Assembly: GCF_009649635.1 (NCBI RefSeq)
Contig: NZ_WJII01000006.1
Span: forward strand, 62,001-126,000
Direction: 5' to 3'
Length of the DNA stretch: 64,000 bases
Source: Microbacterium sp. SYP-A9085
Lineage (GTDB): Bacteria; Actinomycetota; Actinomycetes; Actinomycetales; Microbacteriaceae
A program made the translations under genes and the position numbers. The notes under the pieces are model-generated. The model searched no databases. It was not told the DNA's origin and worked only from the letters and a program-made list of their open reading frames with translations. Below, one piece after another: positions 1 to 9,252 of this stretch. Each line of letters begins with the position of its first letter. Position 1 is the stretch's first letter.

Positions 1-504
1 CGTGCGCCGCTCGCTCCGCCGTGGCCGGCGCCGGGCTTCTCGTGGTATCCGATCGAAGATGTCGTGGACGTCGACCTCGCCGGCCGCGACCCCGCGCGCG
101 TGACGTCGGCGGCCGCGGCGGTGCTGGAGTGGCTGGATGCCGCGGCACCCGACGTGACGCGGGTGGGCCTGGTCGGATTCTCACAGGGGGCGTCGGTCGC
201 GCTGCAGGCCCTGCGGCTGGCGCCGACGAGATTCGCTTTCGCGGTCAACCTGTCGGGGTACGCGGCGCCCGGCGCGCTCGCGGGCGACGAGGAGCTGGCC
301 GCGCGCAGCATCCCGGTGTTCTGGGGACGCGGGGACCGCGACGACGTCATCCCGCCGGCGCTCGTCGCGCACACGACGCAGTGGCTGCCGGCGCACAGCG
401 CCCTGTCCGGGCGCGTGTACCCCGGTCTCACGCACAGTGTGTCCGACGAGGAGCTCGCCGACGTGCGGGTGTTCCTCGACAAGCAGCTCGTCGCCGCGGA
501 CTGA
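1..504 (+). CDS. Alpha/beta hydrolase, phospholipase/carboxylesterase type, 5' truncated by window edge
   Basis: The frame is open from base 1, so the N-terminus lies outside the window. The readable part contains G-F-S-Q-G (nucleophile serine elbow, near base 175), an Asp in G-R-G-D-R-D-D and a His in G-L-T-H-S near the C-terminus, which is the Ser-Asp-His triad of the carboxylesterase/phospholipase (AB hydrolase 2) family. The upstream segment A-P-G-F-S-W-Y-P is typical of these small cytosolic esterases of about 200 residues. The substrate cannot be read from sequence. An in-frame GTG at base 64 is not the start, because conserved family sequence precedes it. Confidence 0.85.
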   Translation, partial: RAPLAPPWPAPGFSWYPIEDVVDVDLAGRDPARVTSAAAAVLEWLDAAAPDVTRVGLVGFSQGASVALQALRLAPTRFAFAVNLSGYAAPGALAGDEELAARSIPVFWGRGDRDDVIPPALVAHTTQWLPAHSALSGRVYPGLTHSVSDEELADVRVFLDKQLVAAD

Positions 505-691
505 CCCGGCGCACGCCGTCGCACCCGGCTGGTCGCGTGGTCCGTTCAAAACTCATCCGATGTCGCCGCGCCGGGTGCGAATCGGCGCGAATTCCGGCCG
601 CCGACGCCGGATGTGCGGAGTTCTGCGCACGTGTCCGTGCGCAGGCCACGGATGCCGCGCCCCGCAGGGGCGTCTCAGCCGGCCGCGAGGG

Positions 692-1105
692 CTACGCGAA
701 CGGCGTCGCCGCGACGATGGTGACGGTCAGCTGTGCGCCGTTGGGCGCGGTGAAGCTCACCTCGTCGCCGACGCGGTGGCCGTTGATCGCGGCACCCAGG
801 GGCGAGGTCGGCGAGTACACCTCGACATCGCCGTCGGTCTGCACGAGGTCGCGGCTTCCGAGCAGGAACGTCTCCGTGGAGCCGTCGCCCTGGAAGGTCA
901 CGGTGATGCGCATGCCGGGTTCCACGACGCCATCGTCGGGCTTGGTGCCGACCTCGGCGCGGCGAATCAGCTCGCGCAGCTCGAGCACGCGCGCCTTGCC
1001 GCTCTCGTCGCCGGGCGCGGCCGTGAGCGCATCGAGCTCGGCCTGCAGGGCCGCCAGGGCGGCCGGGGTCATCCAGACGGTGTCCGTTCCGGTCACGTTC
1101 GACAC
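692..1105 (-). CDS. GreA/GreB-family transcription elongation factor, short form
   Basis: This is a 137-residue protein. Its C-terminal half has the FKBP-like GreA/B domain (V-E-P-G-M-R-I-T-V, then S-P-L-G-A-A-I-N-G near residues 100-108, then a G-D-E-V-S-F segment). Standard GreA has about 155-165 residues. The deficit lies in the N-terminal coiled coil that enters the RNA polymerase secondary channel, where only one compact helical pair of about 55 residues remains. The GTG start at 1105 has a good GGAAGGGAG ribosome site seven bases upstream. It is divergent from lhr, with 85 bases between them. The role is inferred to be rescue of backtracked polymerase, but the shortened coil makes a modified or regulatory role possible. 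Confidence 0.8.
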   Translation of the reverse strand: MSNVTGTDTVWMTPAALAALQAELDALTAAPGDESGKARVLELRELIRRAEVGTKPDDGVVEPGMRITVTFQGDGSTETFLLGSRDLVQTDGDVEVYSPTSPLGAAINGHRVGDEVSFTAPNGAQLTVTIVAATPFA

Positions 1106-1190
1106 GATCGGCTCCCTTCCGCGGAGATCGTGGGTGGCAAAGAACCTCTACCTTATCCCGGATGTCTGCGGCAGCGGCGAAGATAAGAGG

Positions 1191-4100
1191 ATGGGCGACG
1201 TGCTGGACCGCTTCGGCGACGCGACGCGGGCGTGGTTCCGCAGCGCTTTCGCCGCTCCCACCGACGCCCAGCGCGGCGCGTGGGAGGCGATAGCGGCCGG
1301 AAAGCACGCGCTCGTGGTCGCCCCGACCGGCTCCGGCAAGACGTTGTCGGCATTCCTCTGGGCGATCGACAGCGTCTTCCATGCCCGGCAGGCGGAGCCT
1401 CCCGCGGCCGACCGGTCGACATCCCGGGGCGACCGACGCGCACAGGCGGCGCACCGCACGCGCGTCCTGTACGTCTCGCCGCTGAAGGCGCTGGGCGTGG
1501 ATGTCGAGCGCAACCTGCGCTCCCCGCTGGTCGGCATCGCGCAGCAGGCGCGGCGGCTCGGGGTGAGCGTGCCCGAGGTCACCGTGGGCGTCCGCTCCGG
1601 AGACACGCCCGCCGCCGACCGCCGCCGGCTCGTCACCGCACCGCCCGACATCCTCATCACCACCCCGGAATCCCTCTACCTGATGCTCACGAGCCAGGCG
1701 TCGGAGACGCTGCGGGGCGTCGACACCGTGATCGTCGACGAGATCCACGCGGTGGCGGCCACCAAGCGGGGCGCGCACCTGGCCGTCAGCCTCGAACGGC
1801 TCGACGACCTCCTCGAGCGTCCCGCCCAGCGCATCGGCCTGTCCGCGACCGTGCGTCCCATCGACGAGGTGGCGCGGTTCCTCGGCGGCGCGGCGCCCGT
1901 CGAGATCGTCGCGCCGCGCGCCTCGAAGACGTTCGAGCTGCAGGTGGTCGTGCCCGTCGACGACATGCTCAATCCCCCGCCGCCGCCGGCGGCATCCGCC
2001 GAGCCCACCCATGAATCGCGAACCCACCAGCGTTCGCCGATGGGTTCGGCAGCAGAGGGTGGGGTCGGCGCGGTTGACGGCGACGGCGACGGGGGGAGCC
2101 CGTGGTACGGGAGCGAGAGCACGGAGATGACCGGCTCGATCTGGCCGCACGTCGAGGAGGCGATCGTCGACCGGGTCCTCACGCAGCGCTCGACGATAGT
2201 GTTCGCGAACTCGCGACGGCTCGCCGAACGCCTCACCGGCCGGCTGAACGAGATCTACGCGGAGCGCCTCGGCCTGGACATCCCCGACCAGACGGTGCCG
2301 GCCGCGATGATGGCGCAGGCGGGAGCGACGGCGGGGGTCGCCCCGGTGCTCGCGAAGGCGCACCACGGCTCCGTGTCGAAGGAGCAGCGGGCGCAGGTCG
2401 AGGACGAGCTCAAGAGCGGCGTGCTGCGCTGCGTCGTGGCGACCTCGAGCCTCGAACTCGGCATCGACATGGGCGCCGTGGACCTGGTGATCCAGGTGGA
2501 GGCGCCGCCGTCGGCGGCATCCGGGCTGCAGCGGATCGGACGCGCCGGGCACCAGGTGGGCGAGACGAGCCGCGCCGCGCTGTTCCCCAAACACCGCAGC
2601 GACGTGCTGCACACCGCGGTGGTCACCGAGCGGATGCTCGCGGGGCAGATCGAGTCGATAGCGGTGCCGCAGAACCCGCTCGACATCCTCGCCCAGCAGA
2701 CCGTCGCCGCGTGCGCGGTCGGACCGGTCGACGTCGAAGGATGGTACGAGACGGTGCGGCGCAGCGCGCCGTTCCGGGCGCTGCCGCGCTCGGCGTACGA
2801 GGCGACGCTCGACCTGCTGGCGGGCCGGTTCCCGTCCGACGAGTTCGCGGAGCTGCGCCCGCGGGTGGTGTGGGACCGGGACCACGGCACCCTCACCGGA
2901 CGTCCCGGTGCGCAGCGCATCGCCGTCACGAGCGGCGGCACGATCCCCGACCGTGGCCTGTTCGGTGTGTTCGTCGCCGGTGAGAAGGTGGGCGCCCGGG
3001 TCGGCGAGCTGGACGAGGAGATGGTGTACGAGTCGCGCGTGAACGACGTGTTCACGCTCGGCACCACGAGCTGGCGGATCGTCGAGATCACCCACGATCG
3101 CGTCAACGTCGTTCCCGCGTTCGGGCAGCCGGGCAAGGTCCCGTTCTGGCACGGGGACGGGATCGGCCGGCCCGCCGAGCTCGGCGAGGCGCTCGGCCGG
3201 TTCTCGCGCGAGGTGTCCGCCGCCGCCCCCGACAAGGCACGCACCCGGCTCGTGGAGTCGGGCATGGACGAGAACGCGATAACGAATCTGCTCGGGTACC
3301 TCGCCGAGCAGCGCGCGGCCACCGGAACGCTCCCGACCGACACGACGCTCACGGTCGAACGCGGCCGCGACGAGGTCGGCGACTGGCGGGTCATCCTGCA
3401 TTCCCCGTACGGCATGCAGCTGCACGCACCGTGGGCGCTGGCCGTGAACGCCCGCATCCGGGAGCGCCTCGGCGTCGACGGATCGGCGGTCGCCGGCGAC
3501 GACGGCATCATCGCGCGGATCCCGGATGCCACGGCCACCCCGCCCGGCGCGGACCTCTTCGTGTTCGAGCCCGACGAGATCGACCAGCTCGTCACCGACG
3601 AGGTGGGGGGCTCGTCGCTGTTCGCGTCGCGCTTCCGCGAGTGCGCCGCGCGGGCCCTGCTGATGCCGCGCCGCAACCCCGGCCGCCGCAGCCCGCTGTG
3701 GCAGCAGCGCCAGCGCGCCGCGCAGCTGCTCGAGGTCGCCCGGCGGCATCCGACGTTCCCGATCATCCTGGAGACGCTGCGCGAGGTGCTGCAGGACGTG
3801 TACGACCTGCCCGCCCTGCTGCGCCTCATGCGCGGGATCGGCGAGCGCCGCATCCGCCTGATCGAGGTCGAGACGCCGCAGCCGTCGCCGTACGCGCGCG
3901 ACCTGCTGTTCGGATATGTCGGCGCGTTCATGTACGAGGGTGATTCGCCGCTCGCCGAGCGCCGCGCCGCCGCGCTGTCGGTCGACCCGGCACTGCTGTC
4001 CGAGCTGCTCGGCAAGGTCGAGATGCGCGAGCTGCTCGACCCGGAGATCATCGCGCAGTACGAGCGCGAGGTGCAGCGGCTCGACCCCGAGCGCCGCGTG

Positions 4101-5909
4101 CGGGGCGTGGAGGGCGTCGCGGACCTGCTCCGGATGCTGGGCCCGCTGGATGCCACGGAGGTCGCGGCCCGCCTCGAGGACTCCCCGCTCGCCGAGCCGG
4201 GCGGCGCGGAGCCCGACCCGGGCGCGTACCTGGACGCGCTGATCGCCGCCCGGCGCGCGATCCCGGTCACCGTCGGCGGCGCCTCCCGGGTCGCCGGCAT
4301 CGAGGACGCGGGCCGGCTGCGGGACGCCCTGGGCACGGCGCTGCCGGTCGGCATCCCGACCGCGTTCCTGGAGCCGGTGCCCGATCCGCTGGGCGATCTC
4401 GTCGCCCGATACGCCCGCACGCACGGGCCGTTCCGCGCCGACGCCGTCGCCGACCGCCTCGGCGTGGGGGTGGCCGTTGCCCGGCTGACCCTGCAGCGGC
4501 TGGAGGCCGCGGGGCGCGTCACCAGCGGGTTCTTCCTGCCGGAGGCATCCGGGTCCGACGACACCGAGTGGTGCGACACCGAGGGACTGCGCCGTCTGCG
4601 GATGCGCAGCCTCGCCGCGATCCGCGGGAGTGTCGAGCCCGTCCCTCCGCAGGCGTTCGCCCGGTTCCTGCCGGCGTGGCAGCACCTCGCCCGGCCGCTG
4701 GAGGGCATCGACGGGGTGGCCGCCGTGGTCGAGCAGCTCGCGGGGGTGCCGATCCCCGCCAGCGCATGGGAGTCGCTGGTGCTTCCCGCTCGGGTCCGCG
4801 ACTATGCCCCGGGGATGCTCGACGAACTCACGGCGACCGGCGAGGTCGTCTGGTCGGGGCACGGCGCGCTGCCCGGTCGCGACGGCTGGGTCGCCCTGCA
4901 CCCCGCCGACGCCGCACCGGTGACGCTCGCTGACCCGGTCGGCGAGATCGTGCCGGGGTCGCTCGAGGAGCGCCTGCTCAACATCCTGGGCGCGGGCGGC
5001 GCGTACTTCGCGGGGCAGCTGCGGACGCTCGCGGATGCCGAAAACGAGCAGTCCGTGATCGAGACGCTGTGGGCGCTGACCTGGGCCGGACGGGTCACGA
5101 ACGACACTTTCGCGCCGCTGCGGACGCTGTTGTCCGGCGGCACGCAGGCGCACAAGATCTCCCGGCGCACCCCGCGCGGCCGCCTCTACCGCGGAGCGTC
5201 CGCGACCCGGGTCTCGGCGCCGCCGCGCCCGCCCGCGATCGGCGGCCGCTGGTCGCTGCTGCCCGACCCCGAGGCCGACCCGGCCCTGAGGGCGACCGCC
5301 GCGGCGAGTCTGATGCTCGACCGCTACGGCGTCGTCACGCGAGGGTCCGTCCAGGCCGAGCAGATCCCCGGCGGATTCGCGCAGATGTACCGGATCCTCG
5401 CCGGGTTCGAGCAGGCCGGGCACTGCCGCCGTGGCTATGTGATCGAGAAGCTGGGAGCCGCGCAGTTCGCCACCTCCGCCACCATCGACAGGCTGCGCGA
5501 GTTCTCCGGCCTGGCCGATCCGCCGCCGCGCGCCGCCATCACGCTCGCCGCGGCCGACCCCGCCAATCCGTACGGCGCCGCGCTCGCCTGGCCGGCGCTG
5601 GAGGGCAGCGCGCACCGGCCCGGGCGCAAGGCCGGCGCGCTCGTGGTGCTCGTGGACGGCGCGCTGGTGCTGTATCTGGAGCGCGGCGGCAAGACCGCTC
5701 TCGCTTTCACCGACGACGACGAGGCGCTGGCGGCGGGATGCCGCAGCCTCGCCGACACCGCACGGGCGCGGCGCCTGGAAACCCTGACGGTCCAGCAGGT
5801 GAACGCGGAGGTCGTCTTCGGCAGCCCGGTCGGACGCGCCCTCCGCGCGGCGGGATTCGTCGAGTCGACGCGCGGGCTCACGCTGCGGAAGGCGCCCGGG
5901 CGTGCCTGA
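1191..5909 (+). CDS. lhr: Lhr family ATP-dependent DNA helicase
   Basis: A 1572-residue superfamily 2 helicase, the full length of actinobacterial Lhr. Walker A is A-P-T-G-S-G-K-T (Lys at residue 50), the DEIH box is at residues 183-186, and motif VI Q-R-I-G-R-A-G-H marks the second RecA domain. The long C-terminal part, with winged-helix and beta-barrel segments, is present to the end. Lhr translocates 3' to 5' and belongs to DNA repair in mycobacteria. It overlaps the downstream nei gene by 8 bases, the same pairing as in mycobacteria. The ATG at 1191 has AGAGG directly against it. A GTG at 1200 would be better spaced and is a possible true start. A proline-rich linker at about residues 260-310 carries a palindromic element at 2004-2063. 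Confidence 0.95.
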   Translation: MGDVLDRFGDATRAWFRSAFAAPTDAQRGAWEAIAAGKHALVVAPTGSGKTLSAFLWAIDSVFHARQAEPPAADRSTSRGDRRAQAAHRTRVLYVSPLKALGVDVERNLRSPLVGIAQQARRLGVSVPEVTVGVRSGDTPAADRRRLVTAPPDILITTPESLYLMLTSQASETLRGVDTVIVDEIHAVAATKRGAHLAVSLERLDDLLERPAQRIGLSATVRPIDEVARFLGGAAPVEIVAPRASKTFELQVVVPVDDMLNPPPPPAASAEPTHESRTHQRSPMGSAAEGGVGAVDGDGDGGSPWYGSESTEMTGSIWPHVEEAIVDRVLTQRSTIVFANSRRLAERLTGRLNEIYAERLGLDIPDQTVPAAMMAQAGATAGVAPVLAKAHHGSVSKEQRAQVEDELKSGVLRCVVATSSLELGIDMGAVDLVIQVEAPPSAASGLQRIGRAGHQVGETSRAALFPKHRSDVLHTAVVTERMLAGQIESIAVPQNPLDILAQQTVAACAVGPVDVEGWYETVRRSAPFRALPRSAYEATLDLLAGRFPSDEFAELRPRVVWDRDHGTLTGRPGAQRIAVTSGGTIPDRGLFGVFVAGEKVGARVGELDEEMVYESRVNDVFTLGTTSWRIVEITHDRVNVVPAFGQPGKVPFWHGDGIGRPAELGEALGRFSREVSAAAPDKARTRLVESGMDENAITNLLGYLAEQRAATGTLPTDTTLTVERGRDEVGDWRVILHSPYGMQLHAPWALAVNARIRERLGVDGSAVAGDDGIIARIPDATATPPGADLFVFEPDEIDQLVTDEVGGSSLFASRFRECAARALLMPRRNPGRRSPLWQQRQRAAQLLEVARRHPTFPIILETLREVLQDVYDLPALLRLMRGIGERRIRLIEVETPQPSPYARDLLFGYVGAFMYEGDSPLAERRAAALSVDPALLSELLGKVEMRELLDPEIIAQYEREVQRLDPERRVRGVEGVADLLRMLGPLDATEVAARLEDSPLAEPGGAEPDPGAYLDALIAARRAIPVTVGGASRVAGIEDAGRLRDALGTALPVGIPTAFLEPVPDPLGDLVARYARTHGPFRADAVADRLGVGVAVARLTLQRLEAAGRVTSGFFLPEASGSDDTEWCDTEGLRRLRMRSLAAIRGSVEPVPPQAFARFLPAWQHLARPLEGIDGVAAVVEQLAGVPIPASAWESLVLPARVRDYAPGMLDELTATGEVVWSGHGALPGRDGWVALHPADAAPVTLADPVGEIVPGSLEERLLNILGAGGAYFAGQLRTLADAENEQSVIETLWALTWAGRVTNDTFAPLRTLLSGGTQAHKISRRTPRGRLYRGASATRVSAPPRPPAIGGRWSLLPDPEADPALRATAAASLMLDRYGVVTRGSVQAEQIPGGFAQMYRILAGFEQAGHCRRGYVIEKLGAAQFATSATIDRLREFSGLADPPPRAAITLAAADPANPYGAALAWPALEGSAHRPGRKAGALVVLVDGALVLYLERGGKTALAFTDDDEALAAGCRSLADTARARRLETLTVQQVNAEVVFGSPVGRALRAAGFVESTRGLTLRKAPGRA
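2004..2063. repeat. 60-bp nested palindrome inside the lhr reading frame
   Basis: The outer arms are CCCACCC (2004-2010) and GGGTGGG (2057-2063). The inner arms are CGAACCCA (2019-2026) and TGGGTTCG (2041-2048). Both pairs are perfect complements, separated by eight bases on each side and a 14-base central loop. The element encodes about 20 residues of a low-complexity linker between the two RecA domains of Lhr, so it is tolerated in frame. It resembles an intergenic REP-like element more than coding DNA. Confidence 0.7.
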
Positions 5910-6675
5910 GGGCGACACCGTCTGGCAGACCGCCCGCCGCCTGCACGCGGCGCTGGCCGGGCACGAGCTGACGCGCTTCGACCTGCGGGTGCCGCAAACG
6001 GCCACCGTCGACCTCACCGGACAGGTGGTGCGCGAGGTCGTGCCGCGGGGCAAGCACATCCTGCATCGCATCGGCGAGTGGACGCTTCACTCCCACCTGA
6101 AGATGGAGGGCATCTGGGTCGTCCTCGCCCCCGGCGGCCACTGGCCCCGGCCGACCCACCAGGCCCGCGCGATCCTGTCCACCGCCTCGTGCGACACCGT
6201 CGGGTTCGACATCGCCGAGATCGCCGTTGTGCACACCCGCGACGAGCCCACGCTGATCGGCCACCTCGGCCCCGATCCGCTGGCACCGGACTGGGATGCC
6301 GCCGAGGCGGCACGACGCCTCGGCGTCGACCCGCGACCCGTGCACGTCGCCCTGCAGGACCAGCGCAACCTCGCCGGGCTCGGCAACGAGTACGTCAACG
6401 AGGCACTGTTCGTCCGCGGCATCCTGCCCACGACCCCGGCGACACAGGTCGACGCCGCCGCCCTTGTCGAGACGGCGGCCCGGATGCTGCAGGCCAACCG
6501 GGACCGCCCGGTCCGCACTTTCACCGGCGACAGCCGGCGCGGGCACAGCCGGTGGGTGTACGGACGCGAGGCGCGGCCGTGCCTGCGCTGCGGCACGCCG
6601 ATCAGCGGCGGCCGCCTCGGCGCCGACCCGACGCGCCAGCGGGTGGTCTACTGGTGCCCGTCCTGCCAGCGCTGA
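5902..6675 (+). CDS. nei: Fpg/Nei family DNA glycosylase (endonuclease VIII type)
   Basis: A 257-residue bifunctional base-excision glycosylase/AP lyase. After removal of the initiator, the chain begins P-E-G-D-T, giving the catalytic N-terminal proline and glutamate. R-G-K-H-I holds the conserved lysine. The helix-two-turn-helix segment N-L-A-G-L-G-N-E-Y-V-N precedes a C-terminal zinc ribbon of two C-x2-C pairs (C-L-R-C and C-P-S-C). The T-G-D-S-R-R-G linker fits the actinobacterial Nei2-like subgroup. The GTG start lies inside the end of lhr (8-base overlap), so the two are very likely co-transcribed and translationally coupled, joining a repair helicase with a glycosylase. Confidence 0.93.
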   Translation: MPEGDTVWQTARRLHAALAGHELTRFDLRVPQTATVDLTGQVVREVVPRGKHILHRIGEWTLHSHLKMEGIWVVLAPGGHWPRPTHQARAILSTASCDTVGFDIAEIAVVHTRDEPTLIGHLGPDPLAPDWDAAEAARRLGVDPRPVHVALQDQRNLAGLGNEYVNEALFVRGILPTTPATQVDAAALVETAARMLQANRDRPVRTFTGDSRRGHSRWVYGREARPCLRCGTPISGGRLGADPTRQRVVYWCPSCQR

Positions 6676-6856
6676 GCGGCTCGCGCGGCGCGGAATCGAC
6701 CCTTTCCCGGACAGACTGTATGAGCGCCTCCCGCGGACAGGCGAATCCGTCCGTTTCGCGCCCGCCCCTGCTTGCATCCGGGGGCCGGCCGGGATTGAAT
6801 CTCGGGACAGGGCGACGCAGCCCGCCGGAGGGCGACGACGCCCGGAGGAGGTTCAG

Positions 6857-8038
6857 GTGGCCACGACCAGCCCGGCCCGCCCCGCCACGGACATCGACGT
6901 GGACGAGATGCCCGGCGCTGTGCGCCTGGACCGCCTGACGAAACGCTATGGCGACCAGACCGCCGTGGACGACCTGTCCCTGGACATCCGTCCCGGCGAG
7001 TTCCTGTCCCTGCTGGGCCCGTCGGGATGCGGCAAGACGACGACCCTGCGCATGATCGCCGGATTCGAGGAGCCGGACGCCGGCGACATCCTGATCTCCG
7101 GACGATCCGTCCTGGGGCACCCGCCGTACCGGCGGAACGTGAACACCGTATTCCAGGCGTACGCGCTGTTCCCGCACATGACGGTGGCCGAGAACGTGGC
7201 CTACGGCCTGCAGCAGAAGCGTGTGCCGAAGGCCGAGATCCGCGAACGGGTGACCTCCGCGCTCGGAATGGTGCAGATGCGCTCGTTCGCCGACCGACGG
7301 CCTGCGCAGCTCTCCGGCGGCCAGCAGCAGCGGGTCGCGCTGGCCCGCGCGCTTGTGAACCGCCCCGCCGTGCTGCTGCTGGACGAGCCGCTGGGGGCCC
7401 TGGACCGGCAGCTGCGCGAGGAGATGCAGCTCGAGCTCAAGCTCATCCAGGCGCAGCTGGGCATCACTTTCGTGTTCGTCACCCACGACCAGGGCGAGGC
7501 CCTGTCGATGAGCGACCGGGTCGCGGTGATGCGGTCCGGCCGCATCGAGCAGCTGGCCGATTCCGACACGATCTACAGCGCACCCGCGTCCGCATACGTC
7601 GCGGCGTTCGTCGGGCAGCAGAACTTCTTCGACGGGACCGTCACCGCCGACGGCGCGGCCGTCGAGTCCGCGCACGCCGTGCTGCGCCCCGCGCAGCGGA
7701 TCACGGGCATCTCTCCCGGCCTGCAGGCGCGCGCCGCCGTGCGCCCCGAGTTCGTCGAGATAGTGACCTCCAGGCCGGCCTCCGCCGCCAACGTCGCCGA
7801 GGGACGCGTGATCGGTGTCTCGCATCTGGGCGAGACGATGCAGTACCTCGTGCAGTTCGGGCGGGAGATGTCGATCATCTCCCGCCGGCCCACCCCGGAC
7901 GCCCCGCGCGTCGCGGTGGGCGCCACGGTGTGGTGCACATGGCGCCCCGAATCCGTGCAGGTCTTCCCCGTGGACGACTCCGCCGCCCACGGCGGCTTCG
8001 TCGAACCGCCCACCACCCGCAGCATCCGTACCCGCTGA
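6857..8038 (+). CDS. potA: ABC transporter ATP-binding protein, spermidine/putrescine (PotA) type
   Basis: A 393-residue cytoplasmic ATPase. Walker A is G-P-S-G-C-G-K-T (Lys 60), the Q-loop lies in V-F-Q-A-Y-A-L-F-P-H, the signature is L-S-G-G-Q-Q-Q-R, Walker B is L-L-L-D-E-P and the H-loop is V-T-H-D-Q. A C-terminal TOBE-type regulatory domain occupies about the last 110 residues, as in PotA. The GTG at 6857 follows GGAGGAGG closely. The reading frame is open further upstream, but that stretch reads as non-coding and matches no family. The 181 bases back to nei contain no gene and should hold the operon promoter. It is the first gene of a four-gene importer. Polyamine as substrate is inferred from family and neighbours. 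Confidence 0.92.
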   Translation: MATTSPARPATDIDVDEMPGAVRLDRLTKRYGDQTAVDDLSLDIRPGEFLSLLGPSGCGKTTTLRMIAGFEEPDAGDILISGRSVLGHPPYRRNVNTVFQAYALFPHMTVAENVAYGLQQKRVPKAEIRERVTSALGMVQMRSFADRRPAQLSGGQQQRVALARALVNRPAVLLLDEPLGALDRQLREEMQLELKLIQAQLGITFVFVTHDQGEALSMSDRVAVMRSGRIEQLADSDTIYSAPASAYVAAFVGQQNFFDGTVTADGAAVESAHAVLRPAQRITGISPGLQARAAVRPEFVEIVTSRPASAANVAEGRVIGVSHLGETMQYLVQFGREMSIISRRPTPDAPRVAVGATVWCTWRPESVQVFPVDDSAAHGGFVEPPTTRSIRTR

Positions 8039-8064
8039 CACTCGACCCGGCGAGAGGAAATGCC

Positions 8065-9252
8065 ATGACCGAACACAACCCCGTCCGCATCCTGGCCGAC
8101 CACGGCACGGCGAACCGCATCGTGTCTGACATGAGCCGCCGCGGATTCTTCTCCCTCGTCGGTGTCGTCGGCGGCACGGCCCTGCTCGCGGCGTGCACGC
8201 CCGGCGGCGGCCCCGGCGGCAAGACGACGCCGCGGGCCAGCGGCGGGAAACTCGAGGGCTCGCTGTCGATGTACTCGTGGGGCGACTACGACGCCCCCGA
8301 GGTGCTCAGCGCGTTCACGAAGGAGCTCGGGCCGAAGCTGACAGTGGACTCGTTCGGCTCGAACGAGGAGCTGATCGCCAAGCTGGTGGCCGCCAAGGGC
8401 ACCGGCGGCTACGACATCATCGTCCCCACCGGGGCCTTCATCCCGCAGATGGTCCAGAACAACCTGCTGATGAAGCTGAACAAGGACCTCATCCCGAACC
8501 TGTCTCACATGGACCCCGCGTTCCTCGGCCGCAGCTGGGACAAGGGCAACGACTACTCCATCTGCAAGGCGTGGGGCACCACCGGGTTCGTCTACGACAC
8601 GACGAAGATCAGCCGCGAACTGAAGACGTGGGCGGACTTCCTGGACTGCGCGCAGAAGGAGGCCAGCGGCAAGACCAGCGTGCTGGACGACCCCGCCGAG
8701 ATCACCGGCATGTACTACTGGTCGCACGGCATCGACTGGAACACGACCGACACCGCCGACATCGACAAGTGCGAGGACTTCATCGTGACCAAGCTCGCCC
8801 CGCACATCGCCGCGTTCGACTCGTACCCGGGCAGCGGCGCCATCCCGCAGAGCGCACACGCGCTCATCCAGGTGTGGAACGGCGACGCCCGGCAGGGCAT
8901 CCTCGCGTCCGACAAGCCGGACAAGTGGCAGTGGGTGCTGGGTGCCCCCACCACGGAACTGTGGATGGACAACTGGGCCATCTCTTCGACGGCCCCGCAC
9001 CCCGAGGCCGCGCACGCGTTCATCAACTTCGTGCTCACGCCCGAGAACCAGATAAAGAACGTCGACTACATCGGGTACCACACCGGCGCGAAGGACATCG
9101 AGGCCACCGCTAAGAGCGAAGGCCTGGAGATGCTCGACCTGGTGTTCTTCACCCAGGCTCAGCTGGCCACCATGAAGGACGGCGAGGTCAACTCGGCGCA
9201 GGAGCGCACCGTCGACATCTACAACAAGGCCAAGGCCGCCGCCGGTGCGTAG
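8065..9252 (+). CDS. potD: Polyamine-type ABC substrate-binding lipoprotein with Tat-like signal
   Basis: A 395-residue extracytoplasmic binding protein of the PotD/PotF fold. The N-terminus carries S-R-R-G-F-F, a twin-arginine motif, then a hydrophobic stretch and a lipobox L-L-A-A-C with the lipidated cysteine at residue 44. This suggests Tat export as a folded lipoprotein. The mature part shows the family phrases Y-S-W-G-D-Y, V-P-T-G-A-F-I and D-N-W-A-I. The ATG at 8065 follows GAGAGGAAA. The stop overlaps the next permease start by 8 bases. The ligand is inferred to be putrescine, spermidine or a related amine, but this fold also binds other small amines. Confidence 0.92.
   Translation: MTEHNPVRILADHGTANRIVSDMSRRGFFSLVGVVGGTALLAACTPGGGPGGKTTPRASGGKLEGSLSMYSWGDYDAPEVLSAFTKELGPKLTVDSFGSNEELIAKLVAAKGTGGYDIIVPTGAFIPQMVQNNLLMKLNKDLIPNLSHMDPAFLGRSWDKGNDYSICKAWGTTGFVYDTTKISRELKTWADFLDCAQKEASGKTSVLDDPAEITGMYYWSHGIDWNTTDTADIDKCEDFIVTKLAPHIAAFDSYPGSGAIPQSAHALIQVWNGDARQGILASDKPDKWQWVLGAPTTELWMDNWAISSTAPHPEAAHAFINFVLTPENQIKNVDYIGYHTGAKDIEATAKSEGLEMLDLVFFTQAQLATMKDGEVNSAQERTVDIYNKAKAAAGA

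Noticed and set aside
675-6071. Very long open frame antisense to lhr on the minus strand
   Set aside because: It has shadow composition (Arg, Ala, Gly, His and Gln rich), no domain, and runs through the real greA and nei genes. Long antisense frames are normal in 70% GC DNA.
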